Origin: Cichorium intybus | Lineage: Eukaryota > Streptophyta > Magnoliopsida > Asterales > Asteraceae | NCBI GenBank assembly: GCA_023525715.1 | Contig: JAKNSD010000072.1 | Location: 1,121,064 to 1,185,063 of the forward strand | Direction: 5' to 3' | DNA: 64,000 nt | Shown here: one piece after another, positions 1-11,033 of the stretch | How positions within the stretch are numbered: position 1 is the stretch's first letter | How the letters are laid out: every line of letters starts with the position of its first letter | Program-made: the position numbers and the translations under genes | Notes under the pieces: model-generated | The model's input: only the letters and a program-made list of their open reading frames with translations | The model's database searches: none | Told to the model about the DNA's origin: nothing

Positions 1-705
1 CTTCCCCTTTCCCTTGGAGTTGGTGGGGTGTTCGGGTCTAGTTCTCTTTGTGCCACCTTCCTTGATCATGAGAACTTGAGTGGTTTTCTTAGGAAAATTC
101 TTTTCCGCGGTAATTAGCATCCCATGCAATTTCGGGATAGTCTTGTTCAAACCATTCATGTTATAATTCATGACGAATGGATCAAAAGACTTTTTCAAGG
201 AGTTAAGGATCATATCCGTTGCTAGCTCTTCGGGCATCACAACTCCAAGACGTGCCAAATGATCAATGTGACTCTTCATTTTGAGCACATAAGAGCTAGC
301 CGTCTGTCCATCCTCCATCTTGCAAGCATGGAAAGCCCAAACTGTTTCGAACCTTTCTGTCCTTGCAAGTTGTTGGAACATTTCTTTCAATTGATTAATC
401 ATGTCATATGCCGAATGATTCTCTAAGTCCTTCTGAAGGTCAGGAATCATGGTTGCCAACATGAGGCATGATGCATCAATGGAATCATCCATCTTTTTAA
501 GCCATGCATCGTGTGCAGGCTTAGGAATGGCAGGGGGCTCTTCAGGAAGTGGTTCATTGAGAACATATTCTTTTTTTTCTTGTTTGAGAACTATTCTCAC
601 ACTACGGTACCAATTTAAGAAGTTGGTGTGGTTTAGTTTTTCTCCCTCAAGGAGAGACCGTAGTGATGTTTTGTTTGGAGCCGGGTTTGTTGTGTTTGGT
701 GCCAT
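1..705 (-). CDS. Ty1-copia retrotransposon Gag, N-terminal part (runs off left edge)
   Basis: Read on the minus strand from an ATG at 705, the frame is open for 235 codons to the window edge. The protein begins MAPNTTNPAPNKTSLRSLLE and continues with the tryptophan-containing NFLNWYR block and a long helical region of the UBN2/Gag-polypeptide type found in plant copia elements. Gag forms the virus-like particle that packages element RNA. The ATG directly follows TTTTGTAG, which resembles a 3' splice site. The LTR, primer-binding site and leader lie upstream in the same orientation, so this is the 5' part of an element whose pol and second LTR are left of the window. No stop or frameshift is seen in the visible part. 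Identification as copia Gag is firm; whether the whole element is intact cannot be judged. Confidence 0.85.
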   Translation of the reverse strand, partial: MAPNTTNPAPNKTSLRSLLEGEKLNHTNFLNWYRSVRIVLKQEKKEYVLNEPLPEEPPAIPKPAHDAWLKKMDDSIDASCLMLATMIPDLQKDLENHSAYDMINQLKEMFQQLARTERFETVWAFHACKMEDGQTASSYVLKMKSHIDHLARLGVVMPEELATDMILNSLKKSFDPFVMNYNMNGLNKTIPKLHGMLITAEKNFPKKTTQVLMIKEGGTKRTRPEHPTNSKGKGK

Positions 706-2554
706 CTACAAAATTTTAACAAGGTTCAATTTAGTAATTTATGATATTAAGTCCTTAATAATTAATACCCTTTTGTTTCATAAACTTTAATTGATTAAGG
801 TCTACAATCCAAGTTGCAATACAAACAAGCGGTTAGGTATCCTTTATCCCGCCTATTCGAATCAACAAGGTAGGTAACGGTTTACCAATTATATACAAAT
901 ATAATTTCTAGAGTTATGGGATCCCATTATAACATTTATAAGTTTGGCATGTTTGATCCCATCTATGCCTTGGATTTCTAATGCTTAGGTGACCTTTATC
1001 ACAAAAGATTTACAAACAAATCATCCCACTTAAACGGACGTGTAGTTTTGACAACTATCAATGGTTAGGTGTCCTTTATCCCATCAATATTGCAAAACTT
1101 CCTCTTGTATCACAAGAAGACTCCAAGTGGTTAGGTAACCTTTATCCCACAATGATATACAAGTGATACATGAGTGTCTTTAAGAGGGACGACATTGATT
1201 TGTATTTCGAAAGGGATTTGTTTGTTTTACAATTCTAATTTTGAAAACATATGGTATCATGTAGATTGCATGCATCCAATGAACATGGTACCATTAAAAT
1301 CTTATTTGGTTAATTGGTTCCTTAATCATAAAATCTCCATTTTATTGATTCTTTGTTTGCGGTCAAGATTACAATTAATATCCAATATTAAGCTTGAGTT
1401 TGATCACATACATGAGAACCAATTTTAATCCTAAATAATTACCATTATTATTTAGGGTTGGAGTTTGTAAGAATTCATAAAATCTCCATTTTATTTCTTG
1501 TTCATTCATTTTCAAAACTTGACTTTTAAGGTTTTATAACAAAACCCATTTTAATAAAACCAATTGTATTATATCTTATGTTTTATATGTCAATTTGAAA
1601 ATTACAAACTCCTTGATGATTATGTTTAATTATCTAGGTTGTCTAGCATGCAAAATCTTATTTTCATCCACAACATAAAATAATAAAACATTCAATCATC
1701 ACATGCATGCATGGGTGCATAAACACAAGCCAACTAGTTTGATATTTCATGTGAGCCATACATGAAATATCAAGTCCAAACCTAGGGACAAAAAGGTGAC
1801 AAAAACTCAACCAAATGATCTTCGATTTGGCTACAATTTTGCCAAGCTTCTTATATCATCAAATGACACTTGAACCACCATTTCTTGACACCATTGCATG
1901 AGTTTTAGAATTTCTTTTGGGCTCCTCAAAACTTTCTTGACTTCATTCTTGGTTAAATTGATGCTTATACTTGCCAACACTTATTGTATATGCTAGATAT
2001 TAAAGTTACCAACAAGTATAGCATCAAAATACCAAGATATGAATTTATTTTGACCTCCTTAACAGGTCCGAAAATGGACAGCAGGAAAGCAGGAAAATGT
2101 TGCTGTTGGGTGTAATCTCCTCTTGGTCTTTACTTCCTTCTCTTGTTACATTTTATAAAAAATATAAAATACAACTATTCTAATAATTACAAAATGAATA
2201 AAAGAAGGAAATAACTAATTATTATTACAAACCATTTGAATAAAAGAATAGATTACAACCAAATCGAATTTAAACACAAGACATGCAACACAAGGTCCTT
2301 GGCTTGTTTATGCACCATTTTATCACATAAAATCATAAGAAAATCAACACTTTGTTTTTCTAAGGCAACAATTATGTAACCAAATGCATGCAAACATAAA
2401 TTTTAGTTGGTTACATAAAATCATAGATAATATACTTGCATGTTGCCAAAGAAGCCATGCATGAACATTGCATTCAAGAAGATGAACATTCATGGCTTCC
2501 AAAAACCAAGTTTATCCAAATAAACTTATTATCTAAACATGCAATATAGCCATG
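706..2554 (-). other. Long untranslated leader of the copia element
   Basis: About 1.85 kb separates the primer-binding site from the gag start and contains no convincing ORF on either strand. It is AT-rich. Between 830 and 1150 it carries four spaced copies of a motif close to GGTTAGGTNNCCTTTATCCCA (near 831, 983, 1061 and 1129). The 3' edge next to gag looks like a splice acceptor, so part of it may be an intron. This is inference only. Confidence 0.5.
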
Positions 2555-2566
2555 GCTCTGATACCA
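2555..2566 (-). promoter_or_regulatory. Primer-binding site (initiator tRNA-Met) of the copia element
   Basis: The minus strand reads TGGTATCAGAGC, the usual plant retrotransposon sequence complementary to the 3' end of initiator methionine tRNA. It lies two bases inside the LTR end, where minus-strand DNA synthesis is primed. Confidence 0.9.
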
Positions 2567-2568
2567 AT

Positions 2569-3255
2569 TGTTGGAAATCCATGTTCATGTTATAGGTTTC
2601 AAAAACTTGAAGTTGCAACGGAAGCATAAAATTATGAACACAAATTTCACTTCTAAGAGGATCATGTTACATGCATGTAGAGATAAGATGAAGAACAAGC
2701 ATAGATAGAGTTCAAGATCATACCCTTTCTTCTTGACCTTAGTTTGGACAATTTTGATGACAAGGAATCAAGTTAGAAACCCTCTATAGTTGATCCACCA
2801 CAAGCTTGAACAACCTTAGATGCTAGTCTTCAAAACTTGCAAGATAAAGCTTCTTTTCTCCTTGAAACCAAAAACGATTTTCTAGTCTTCAAGAGAGAGT
2901 TTAGAGAGTATTTTTGGCTGATCAAAAACAACTATAAAAAGTGTCTCTACACCCTTCAAATGTCGGATTACATACACAAGAAAGAAAGAGAAAAGTGGCC
3001 TAGTATTCTATGCAAGAGCATGCTTCCTTTCCTTGGTCAAAGAGAGAATATTGCAAGTTTTTACAACTTTCCACATATGCCATGTGAGGCATATAGAATC
3101 CGGCCATTTGATGGCTTTTATAAATCAACATTTATAAATTCCATTATTTATAAACTTATATCACAAAGTTTATAAATAATAAACCTTCAAACTTGTGATT
3201 AATGGGTTAACATTTAAACCATTACTTATATACATAAATCAATTAATTATGCATC

Positions 3256-3349
<94 letters not shown>

Positions 3350-3690
3350 CATTATGCATATCTTATTTAATTTACCAATTAAATTAAATAAGAGATTTAA
3401 CTATAATTCAATTAAATCATTTAACAACTTAAACAATTTAATTATTACATTTGATTAATTCATCACTTATGAATTAGTGATCAACCTTTAATTTTGGAGT
3501 TATTATTATTTACTTCAAATAATAATAACTTACAAGATTAAATTGCAAGTTTAGTATCATTTGATGTTAAATCAAATTTAATATTCCAAATGATCAATTG
3601 GTGTCAAACTTGTTGTTGGTGTGACCTTATAGGATCATGTATTATTAGTAATATCATTTTATGATCATCCTTGGGCATATAGAACTAACA
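2569..3690 (-). repeat. 5' LTR of the copia element
   Basis: In element orientation the LTR starts TGTTAGTTCTATATGCCC at 3690 and ends TTTCCAACA at 2569 (1122 bp, TG...CA ends), next to the primer-binding site. It would hold promoter and polyadenylation signals. The partner LTR lies outside the window, so age and target duplication cannot be checked. A (TA)n tract sits inside it. Confidence 0.85.
3259..3347. repeat. (TA)n microsatellite in the copia LTR
   Basis: Two nearly pure TA runs are separated by a short TGTC interruption. Both lie within the 5' LTR. Confidence 0.95.
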
Positions 3691-3699
3691 TTTAGTGCC

Positions 3700-4979
3700 T
3701 TCGTCCCCATTTTTAATCCAATCTCTCCAAGAATTAAGGACAATAGTTGTGGCAAGTGCCTCTCTACAATCCATAATTCTTGTTAACAAAATATAATGTG
3801 ATGCAAACCTAGTTTTAGCCACCTTCAACAATTCTAATTTTGAATTTTCTCGAAAAATTGACAAAGCTTGAGTATGGTTAAGAAAGTATTTGACAATTGT
3901 TTTCCCTCTCTTATATATATCATTTAACTAATAAAACTCGTTTTCCATATCTTTGAAAATTAAATTTAAAGTGTGAACACAACAAGGTGACCAAAAGATA
4001 TGTTTGTATACCTTCTCGATCTCGCGTCTGGCGGCTTTGCAATTAGCTGCATTTTCGATTACCACTTGCAGAACATTACTTGGTCCAACGACTTCAATAG
4101 CTCATTGTAGATACTTGGCAATTTCTATTCCTGTTTTCTCGACCCCTGGAAAATCTTCCGCATACATGAACACCGCACCACAGGCATTGGCGGTTGTAAC
4201 ATTGATAAGTGGCTTACGTTTCACATTAGACCACCTATTGGAAACAATAGATATCCCTTGCGTGTACCAAGTATCTTTGACTTGAGTAAGGTCTTTCTCA
4301 ACATCTCTCACACAGAGTTAGGTCTTTCTCAACATCTCTCACAAACTCATCTAGCAACATGGTTGCTTTTTCACTAGATGGAGGTTTATACCCCTGGTGC
4401 TTTCTTGATTTTGTTTATCATTTCAAGAAATTGAGGATTCCTCAAGACATTGAATGGGATACCATTAGCATACAATCCTCTAATGATTTTCATGTCAAAC
4501 CATATTTCGTTCCATGATCCCAAAAGATTCCTCAGGTCATTTTTTTGGAACGGAATTCTTTGAAAGAATAGAAATTTTTAAGGACCTTGAAACACCTCCA
4601 TTATCGGCTTCTTTCACCTTGTTCAAAAGTCGTTGTAGCTTCACCCAATCGTTCATCATAACAGACATCTTCTTATTTCTGCCTTCTTATGTGATTGAGG
4701 CTCAAAGAAATGTGTATGAATTCTAGTGTAGGAGCTTGTGTATTGGCCTTTACAGTGGTTGCAAAGCCACACCTTTACCCCATTGTATTTTTACTAGTTC
4801 TACAACCAATAAAAGTGACTTCTTCCAACAAAGGCCTCGTAGCATCCTTATTTGAATTTCTTTGGCTTCCTGATGCACCACCTGGGTCTTTGGTCCTCAT
4901 TATCGTCAACATCAATAAAGTCTTTTGGTTGTTGTGTTTCACTATCTTCTGGGCAACTAACACACTTGCCAAATACCAT
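3700..4979 (-). pseudogene. Decayed hAT-family transposase with BED zinc finger
   Basis: Minus-strand translation in several frames gives the parts of a plant hAT transposase in order. An ATG at 4979 is followed by an acidic stretch. A BED-type zinc finger comes next (about 4760-4690, WLCNHCKGQYTSS with a following HTH). A DUF659-like block spans about 4330-4100 (KDTWYTQGISIVSNRWSN, then RKPLINV). Downstream, about 4090-3950, it resembles the hAT region with C..H (FWSPCCVHTLNL). Stops and frameshifts break it repeatedly. A roughly 31 bp tandem duplication (4287-4348) adds a further lesion. No terminal inverted repeats or 8 bp target duplication were located. The family call is fairly safe; the element is certainly inactive. 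Confidence 0.75.
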
Positions 4980-5637
4980 TCTTGAATGTTAAAAGAATAC
5001 AGATTACAGGAACACACGAGAAGTAGAAGTATATGTGTTACAGTGGAGAATTAGAGGTGTAACAGGAGAATTGTAAAGATGAATTGTAGTAATGCGTAAT
5101 ATATAGAAAATAAAACCCATTAGAAGACTCGGATGAGGAATACGAAGCATCAATACAAGAATCGATTGTGCAATCATCGCTTCGTCGATTTTTTCCCGAT
5201 AGACCAATTTCCCGCCAAACTCAATCGGCGATTGGAACACCAAATTGGCAACCCCAGATCACGTTTTAGTGCAATTGGAATCGCTAATTTCACGATTTGG
5301 GAACCGAATCGAAGAATTGAGGGGATCAGATGGAAGCTGTACTAGTCAGCGACTCGGATGGCGATTGGTACACAAACATATCGCGTTTGGGAACATAGCA
5401 TTTGGAACGAGCTCGTGACCCAATTGGCAATTCATGTAAACATGGTCAAAACACTTCATTCCCCTTCATCTTAACTAAGCATTGACTTAATTTATTGCTG
5501 TAATGTCTCTCGACCATTTATGACTTGGTCCATCAAATTCCCTTTATCATAGGACCTCCAACGAACATTAGAAGAAAAGGGAACGCCAAATTAGCGAGGC
5601 TTTTCCAGGCGGTGGCAACTGCAAATTTTCACGAATC
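4980..5637. other. Intergenic DNA upstream of PUMY
   Basis: No gene is supported here. The left part may be further hAT-element sequence. The last ~150 bases before 5638 would contain the PUMY promoter and 5' UTR, but no clear TATA box or other element could be assigned. Confidence 0.4.
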
Positions 5638-8600
5638 ATGTCGACAAAAAGTAACGCCATCTCAAGGTTAACCAATCTCCGTCGTCATTTCAACATTACA
5701 AAACAAGCCTCCAAGGTAACCAAATCCCGCAAACCTTCATGTATGATCTAGCCCTAAACTTCTCCTCTAATGTAATTGTTTGCATATTATCATCACGGTG
5801 CCGACCTCCTCACTTCTATTCCACAAATTACTTTTCAGTTCTATAATAATCTCAATCAATTTGTGGAATAATCCGACATTTCTTGTTTCTTTGCGGTTTT
5901 GTTATTCAATTAGGGTGGCAATGAAGGGGGAAGAAATGAAGGAGGTGGCAACGAGGGGAGTGTCCATGAAAATACCAGTGCGGGGAGTGGCCGTGAAAAT
6001 AGTAGCGTGGGGAGTATTAAGATCTCTCAAGAAGTTTCTACAGCTTTATCAAATGAGAAAGCAGTTGTTGCTTTGGAGTCCACTATAATAACTCATGGTA
6101 AGTTTTCGTTTATAATCTAGATATTCACATTGTTCTCAATTTTATACGCCCTAAATTCAGTAAGAACCTATGGTCTGATTTTCGAGGTCATAGGGACTGA
6201 TATTAGGGTTTTGGTTTTTACCACATAGAAGTAGAACAACACTATGTGTGTTAGTCCTGTCAACTGTGAGCTACTCCTGTAATGAAATACTATGATAATC
6301 AACTGTTCTTGTTCTGCAATTTTAAGACAATTAACATGATGAACAGTTATGGTTACTGTAATCAACATGAAAAGTACTCAATTACATCCTTTTAAGCTAT
6401 GGAGAGTAAGTGAGCTGACATAATTACACTCGTATCATTATCTTTGTGTAGTTTGTTGCTCATGTTGTTAAATGTTTGTATATGTCTGTAAATTGTGAAT
6501 AAGTCTTCTGACTATATCATTCTGTTTGTTAGGAATGCCCTATCCTCAAAACTTTGAGACTGCAAAAGAAGTGGAAGCCATTGTTAAGGAAAATGGAGCT
6601 GTTCCTGCTACTGTTGCTATTTTAGATGGCATACCATGCATAGGTACTTACACAAAAACGACCTTTTCAGTAATATTTAAACGATTTTTTCTGGCTTATT
6701 CTATTCCATCTAACCAAACCAAAAATGACCTAACTATTCCATTCTTCAAGTTATATCTCATTTCAATTATCAGCTCTTTAGCATTTCAATACTTTATTTT
6801 TTACTTGTAGGTCCCACCAAAGAAGAACTAGAGAGGGTAGCTAAACTAGGAGCCAATGCTCGAAAAATATCTCGAAGGGACATTGCACATGTTGTGAGTA
6901 TGCCTTTTAATATATACCTCTTTCTTTATGTTGCCTTTTTTAATTGTATGAATCTTTTCTCTTTTCCCTTAAAGTTAATAAAGAATTTCTAAATGAGAGT
7001 ACTTGTTCTATTATTTGATGTTAACTTGATTCTTGATTTATGTAGGTAGCCACAAGAAGTAGTGGTGGAACAACCGTGTCTGCAACCATGATCTTTGCAT
7101 CAATGGTAAGTGCAAATAATAGTAACCTACTTTCATTTTCTAGTTTATTATAGCATCCTACTTTTTATTTCTTCTTATTACCACATTGATTTGTATCATT
7201 CTGATACAAATCAATCTTGGCTGCTATAATTAGGTAGATATTTAAAATACAATGTCCTGATAAGAAAAAAACTTTAAAGTGCAATGTGGTAATTTGGTAG
7301 ATTTTCAAAGTACAATGCTGTAATAGGAAGAAAAGAAAGTAGGATGCTATAAGTCTATAAGAAACAAAGAAATGGAAGTAGATTGATGTTTCTTGTATTT
7401 AGCTCTATAAAATAAAGATATTTTCTTTAGGTTGGAATATCTGTATTTGTTACGGGAGGAATTGGAGGAGTTCACAGAAATGGAGAAAACAGTAAGTTTT
7501 CTCATATACAATTCTTATTCTTAATATTTCACTTCTTTTTTGAGTTTTATTTCTATACATTTAGGTACCCTAAGTCCCTGTTTGTTTTGAGTTGTAGTTG
7601 CCCGTCCTTTTGCATATATATTTATTTTCATCTAATATTTTAAATCAACAGTTGAGTTGTGGTTCTGTTTCTTTTTAAACACAATTATGCGAATGGTCCT
7701 TGTGGTTTACAAAAACAACCACATATAGTCCCTATGGGATTTTGTTGCATTGATGATCCTTGAATTTCCAAAAATTGCATGGATGGTCTTTTTGATTACC
7801 ACCGTTAGTTTTTCTGTTAAATCCAATACGGAAGGACTTCTTTGCCCCTCTTTTATCTCATATCTTTAACCTAAAATTTCTCGCGCTTATTCCTAGCCAA
7901 CCTGATAGATACTATAAACTGTAATAGAAAATAGGATCTGTAATTGTGAATGGAACAGTAGTTTACTAGTATAAAAAGGAAATCGTATTCTTCTAATTGC
8001 TCAAAATGAAGAACACAAAACAAGGATTCAAATATCAGTGAAGGAAAATTGCACGGGTGTTTGTTAACCCGAAAGGCATCACGAGAAATTCATAATCCCG
8101 TTGTGGGTGCGGAAAGCGGTCTTGCCAATGTCCACCTCGCGCATACGGACCGGATGGAAACCCAAACTTAAGGACCACTGGTGTAACAAAATTCCCATAA
8201 GGACCATTTGTGGTCTCTTTTGTAAACCACAATGACCATTTGTGTAATTTTGTCTTCTTTTTAACTTTGAACATTTTGGGTTTGTAGAATGTAACTTAAC
8301 TAGTTATTATCAACCCCCGGCGTTGTGCCGGGGTTCATAAACAAAATTTGTAAAAAAGAAAACTTGTTAAGAACATAAAATTGTTAAAAAAATAATGCAA
8401 AAATTATACGAAGGAGGCCGTGTTAATAAACAATTATAGTAAATTTTTAAACAATATAAGAGTAAAAGTTAGATACATAAAACTAAAGGGGTCAATTGAA
8501 TAAAAGGTATAATTAGAATTTGAATATTAAAAAGAAAAGTTTAAAGCAGATTCATAAGAAAATTAAGGGTAAAAAACAAAAAGTATTAAAAACGAAAAAG

Positions 8601-9991
8601 TGTTAAAAACGAATGCAAAAATTATATGAATGAGACTATATTAATAAACTATCAAAGTAAACTTTGAAACAATGTAAACGTAAGAGTAAAAACTGGATAA
8701 ATAAAACTAAAAGTTAATTAAAGAAAATATAATTTAAAAGTTTGTTTAAAGGTTTTGTTAAAAATACAAAAAGCGAAAAATAAAATAGAGACCAAATATT
8801 TTTAATAAAGATTAAAAGTTGAGTCAATTTAATATAATTTAAAAAAAAATTTGAGGTTAAAACTGTAAAATAGAAAAAGTTCTTGGGGTTAAAACTATAA
8901 AGTATGCAAAGCTGGTTGACCCAAGACCCAGGAAAACAAAAACCGGAAATTGTTGCAAAAAATATTTAAACGTGCAACCTCTGGAGAAAATGGAAACGCG
9001 CGTCCAAGTGTTTAACCATTAGGCCGGTTCTGCTTTTGATATTAAAACTCCAAATACACACTATAGAGACAATTGAAATTGATTAAAATGTTAGTATCAC
9101 TATTCATCCGATGGTTTTTGTAAATAGGGATAATAACTTATTTAACTAAGTCTAGACTTTTTTAATGTAAAGTTTGAAATTTAAATGGGTCAACCTAGGT
9201 TAACCTGTTTATCTTAAACATCAGCTTAGTGAAAAAGTAATTGGGTCAACCCATTTATGCATGATAGGACCGAAACTGTTCTCAGTGGACAAAAACTGCA
9301 ATCTTTTGTCCCAACTTTTTCAGTGGGACAAGAAAGTGCACTTTTTGTCCCAATTACTTTTTTGTCCCACCTTTTACCTTTTTGGCTGGAACAAAACTTG
9401 CACATTCTGTCCCATCTTTTCAGATGGGACACCCTTTTGGGACATCTTTTCAGGTGGGACACCCTTTTGAGACAAAAATCTTTATTGCTCCATCTTTTTC
9501 GATGGGGCAAACAACTGCATTATTTGTCCCATTGACATCACTCGCGGTCCAATGCATACAAAACACAGTACAACATGTTCTGTCCTACCTAACAAACGGG
9601 GCAAGAGTACTCAACCGATGTTAGTGGAACAAAAATTAAAATCTTTTGTTCCCATCTTTTTAGGTGGGATAAGAAATTACATTTTTTATAAATTACAATT
9701 CTTACATTGTTTCAGCACTGGATATATCATCTGATCTAACCGAGCTTGGAAGAACTCCGGTAGCGGTAATATCAGCGGGAGTTAAGTCCATATTAGATAT
9801 TCCCAAAACCCTAGAATATTTGGTATGTTTATTTTTTCAACTAATTACCATAAAAAAATCAAACATAATTTTATGCTGGCAGAGTGGCAGTTTGGTAAAT
9901 TTCCAATGATACAGGAAACTCAAGGAGTTTGTGTTGCTGCTTACAAAACCGATGACTTTCCCGCTTTTTATACCGAAAAAATGGCCTCAAG
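5638..9991 (+). CDS. PUMY: Pseudouridine-5'-phosphate glycosidase, eight 5' exons; 3' end missing
   Basis: The enzyme cleaves pseudouridine 5'-phosphate to uracil and ribose 5-phosphate in pseudouridine catabolism (PsuG/indigoidine-synthase-A family). Exons with GT-AG borders: 5638-5715, 5914-6097, 6533-6643, 6811-6893, 7046-7105, 7431-7491, 9716-9822, 9915-9991. All phases match and give about 253 open codons. Family motifs are VALESTIITHGMPYPQN (with the catalytic-type Glu), TRSSGGTTVSAT, VTGGIGGVHRNG, SAGVKSILDIPKTLEYLETQ (with the Schiff-base-type Lys) and AAYKTDDFPAFYT. The N-terminus is basic and followed by a Gly/Asn-rich linker in exon 2; organelle targeting is possible. The family is usually about 330 residues, so the last ~80-90, including the conserved Asn near the C-terminus, are absent. 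Only a decayed remnant lies at 11034-11113. It may therefore be a recent pseudogene or a 5' partial copy. Confidence 0.85.
7679..8254. mobile_element. TIR element (Mutator-like MITE) in PUMY intron 6 with a gypsy RT scrap
   Basis: The left end (ACACAATTATGCGAATGGTC) and the reverse complement of the right end (ACAAAATTACACAAATGGTC) align and stay similar for about 65 bp. Both ends are flanked by the 10 bp direct repeat TTCTTTTTAA (7669-7678 and 8255-8264), the target-duplication size typical of Mutator-like elements. Inside, on the minus strand around 8150-8055, is a short piece of Ty3-gypsy reverse transcriptase (YEFLVMPFGLTN block). No transposase is present. Confidence 0.75.
8300..9100 (-). 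mobile_element. Helitron-like 3' terminus and AT-rich body in PUMY intron 6
   Basis: On the minus strand the sequence ends with a hairpin (stem CCCCGGC/GCCGGGG, loop ACAAC), 11 bases, then CTAG at 8303-8300. It is followed by T in the target, the standard Helitron 3' end. The body extends rightward and contains an imperfect direct repeat of period about 217 bp (near 8394 and 8611). The 5' TC end was not identified, so the right limit is a guess. No helicase gene is present. Confidence 0.5.
9256..9680. repeat. Degenerate repeat of GTCCCA/TGGGAC units in PUMY intron 6
   Basis: At least eight spaced copies of TTTTGTCCCA and its reverse complement TGGGACAAAA-like motif occur, spaced roughly 20-60 bp apart. 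Several pairs could fold into short hairpins. No coding potential is convincing. Confidence 0.7.
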
Positions 9992-10257
9992 GTATGACAT
10001 CAATTATTTTTTTTCCCTCAATAAACAGACTTAAAATAGCTCAAAACTAAATTTAATATTTTTGAAGGAAAGATTAAAAAAATTATATGTTGGTTAGTTT
10101 TATGGTTTAACCACTAATACTTTATTTTTTCCAATTTAATCATAATGGTTTAAGACATTTTTCCAATTTCACCATTTTGACCTGTTATGGTGAAAATATA
10201 AACCGGTATTTTTCCAAATTAACTGTTTTGACCTGTTACATCAAAATGGTTAATTAA

Positions 10258-10637
10258 AAATAGTGTTTTTAAAAAAACTATTTACCAAAATGGGTTGTTT
10301 TCAAAATATTTACCAAAATAGGTGATTTAATATTATTTCTAAAAATTACTGATCGAAAATTTGCGCTAACCTTTTCCCCGGTTCCAAAAATATTAAATCA
10401 CCTATTTCTAAAAACTATGGGTTTCTACTTTATGAAATTCTTTTATTCTTCACTTTCTCGTTTTGAGAGATTTTCCCATTCCACAATTTATCGATGCAGC
10501 GTATTACCGAAACCGGGGAAAAGGTTAGCGCAAATTTACGATCAGTAATTTTTAGAAATAATATTAAATCACCTATTTTGGTAAATATTTTGAAAACAAC
10601 CCATTCTGGTAAATAGTTTTTTTAAAAACACTATTTT
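10258..10637. repeat. Long inverted repeat (fold-back element)
   Basis: The left arm 10258-10384 and right arm 10510-10637 are near-perfect reverse complements of about 125 bp, separated by about 125 bp. The arms share AAATAGTGTTTTTAAAAAAAC and a GC-bearing inner end with CGCTAACCTTTTCCCCGGTT. No clear target duplication was found. It lies just after the last intact PUMY exon. Confidence 0.85.
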
Positions 10638-10684
10638 GGTCAAAAACTCTATATTTTCTGAAATGTCTAATTTAAGTTTTCAGA

Positions 10685-10973
10685 TCTCAGAAAAAACCCA
10701 ACATATTTTGATCTAATCATTAAAAAAACCACTATATTATATTGTTTAGAACGTTCAAAATTTTTGTATATATTCTTTGAAATTGTCTAATCAAATATAT
10801 TGAAACCATCAAACAATTAAGAGTCGATTACATAGCGTTTGTGGTTGTGTAGGATTTACCGATCAGAAACTTTAAATTATATATTTTAGAAAATATAAGG
10901 GTTTTAATGCACTAAAATATGATATAGTGGTTTATTTAAGGATTGAATAAAAATATGTTGGGCTTTTATGAGA
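10685..10973. mobile_element. MITE-like element with ~58 bp imperfect TIRs
   Basis: The left arm 10685-10742 matches the reverse complement of 10915-10973: TCTCAG/TCTCAT start, shared CCCAACATATTTT, AACCACTATAT. The 290 bp element has no ORF. It lies 48 bp after the fold-back element. The target duplication is unclear. Confidence 0.65.
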
Positions 10974-11033
10974 TTTTTTTCTTTTTATTATTATTCTTTT
11001 TTTTTTGTAATTATTGATGGTAGAGTCCAACAG

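Noticed and set aside
3195..3458. 87-codon frame with long Tyr-Ile runs
   Set aside because: It is a translation of the (TA)n microsatellite.
9226..9624. Overlapping open frames on both strands in PUMY intron 6
   Set aside because: They follow the GTCCCA/TGGGAC repeat block and do not match a protein family.
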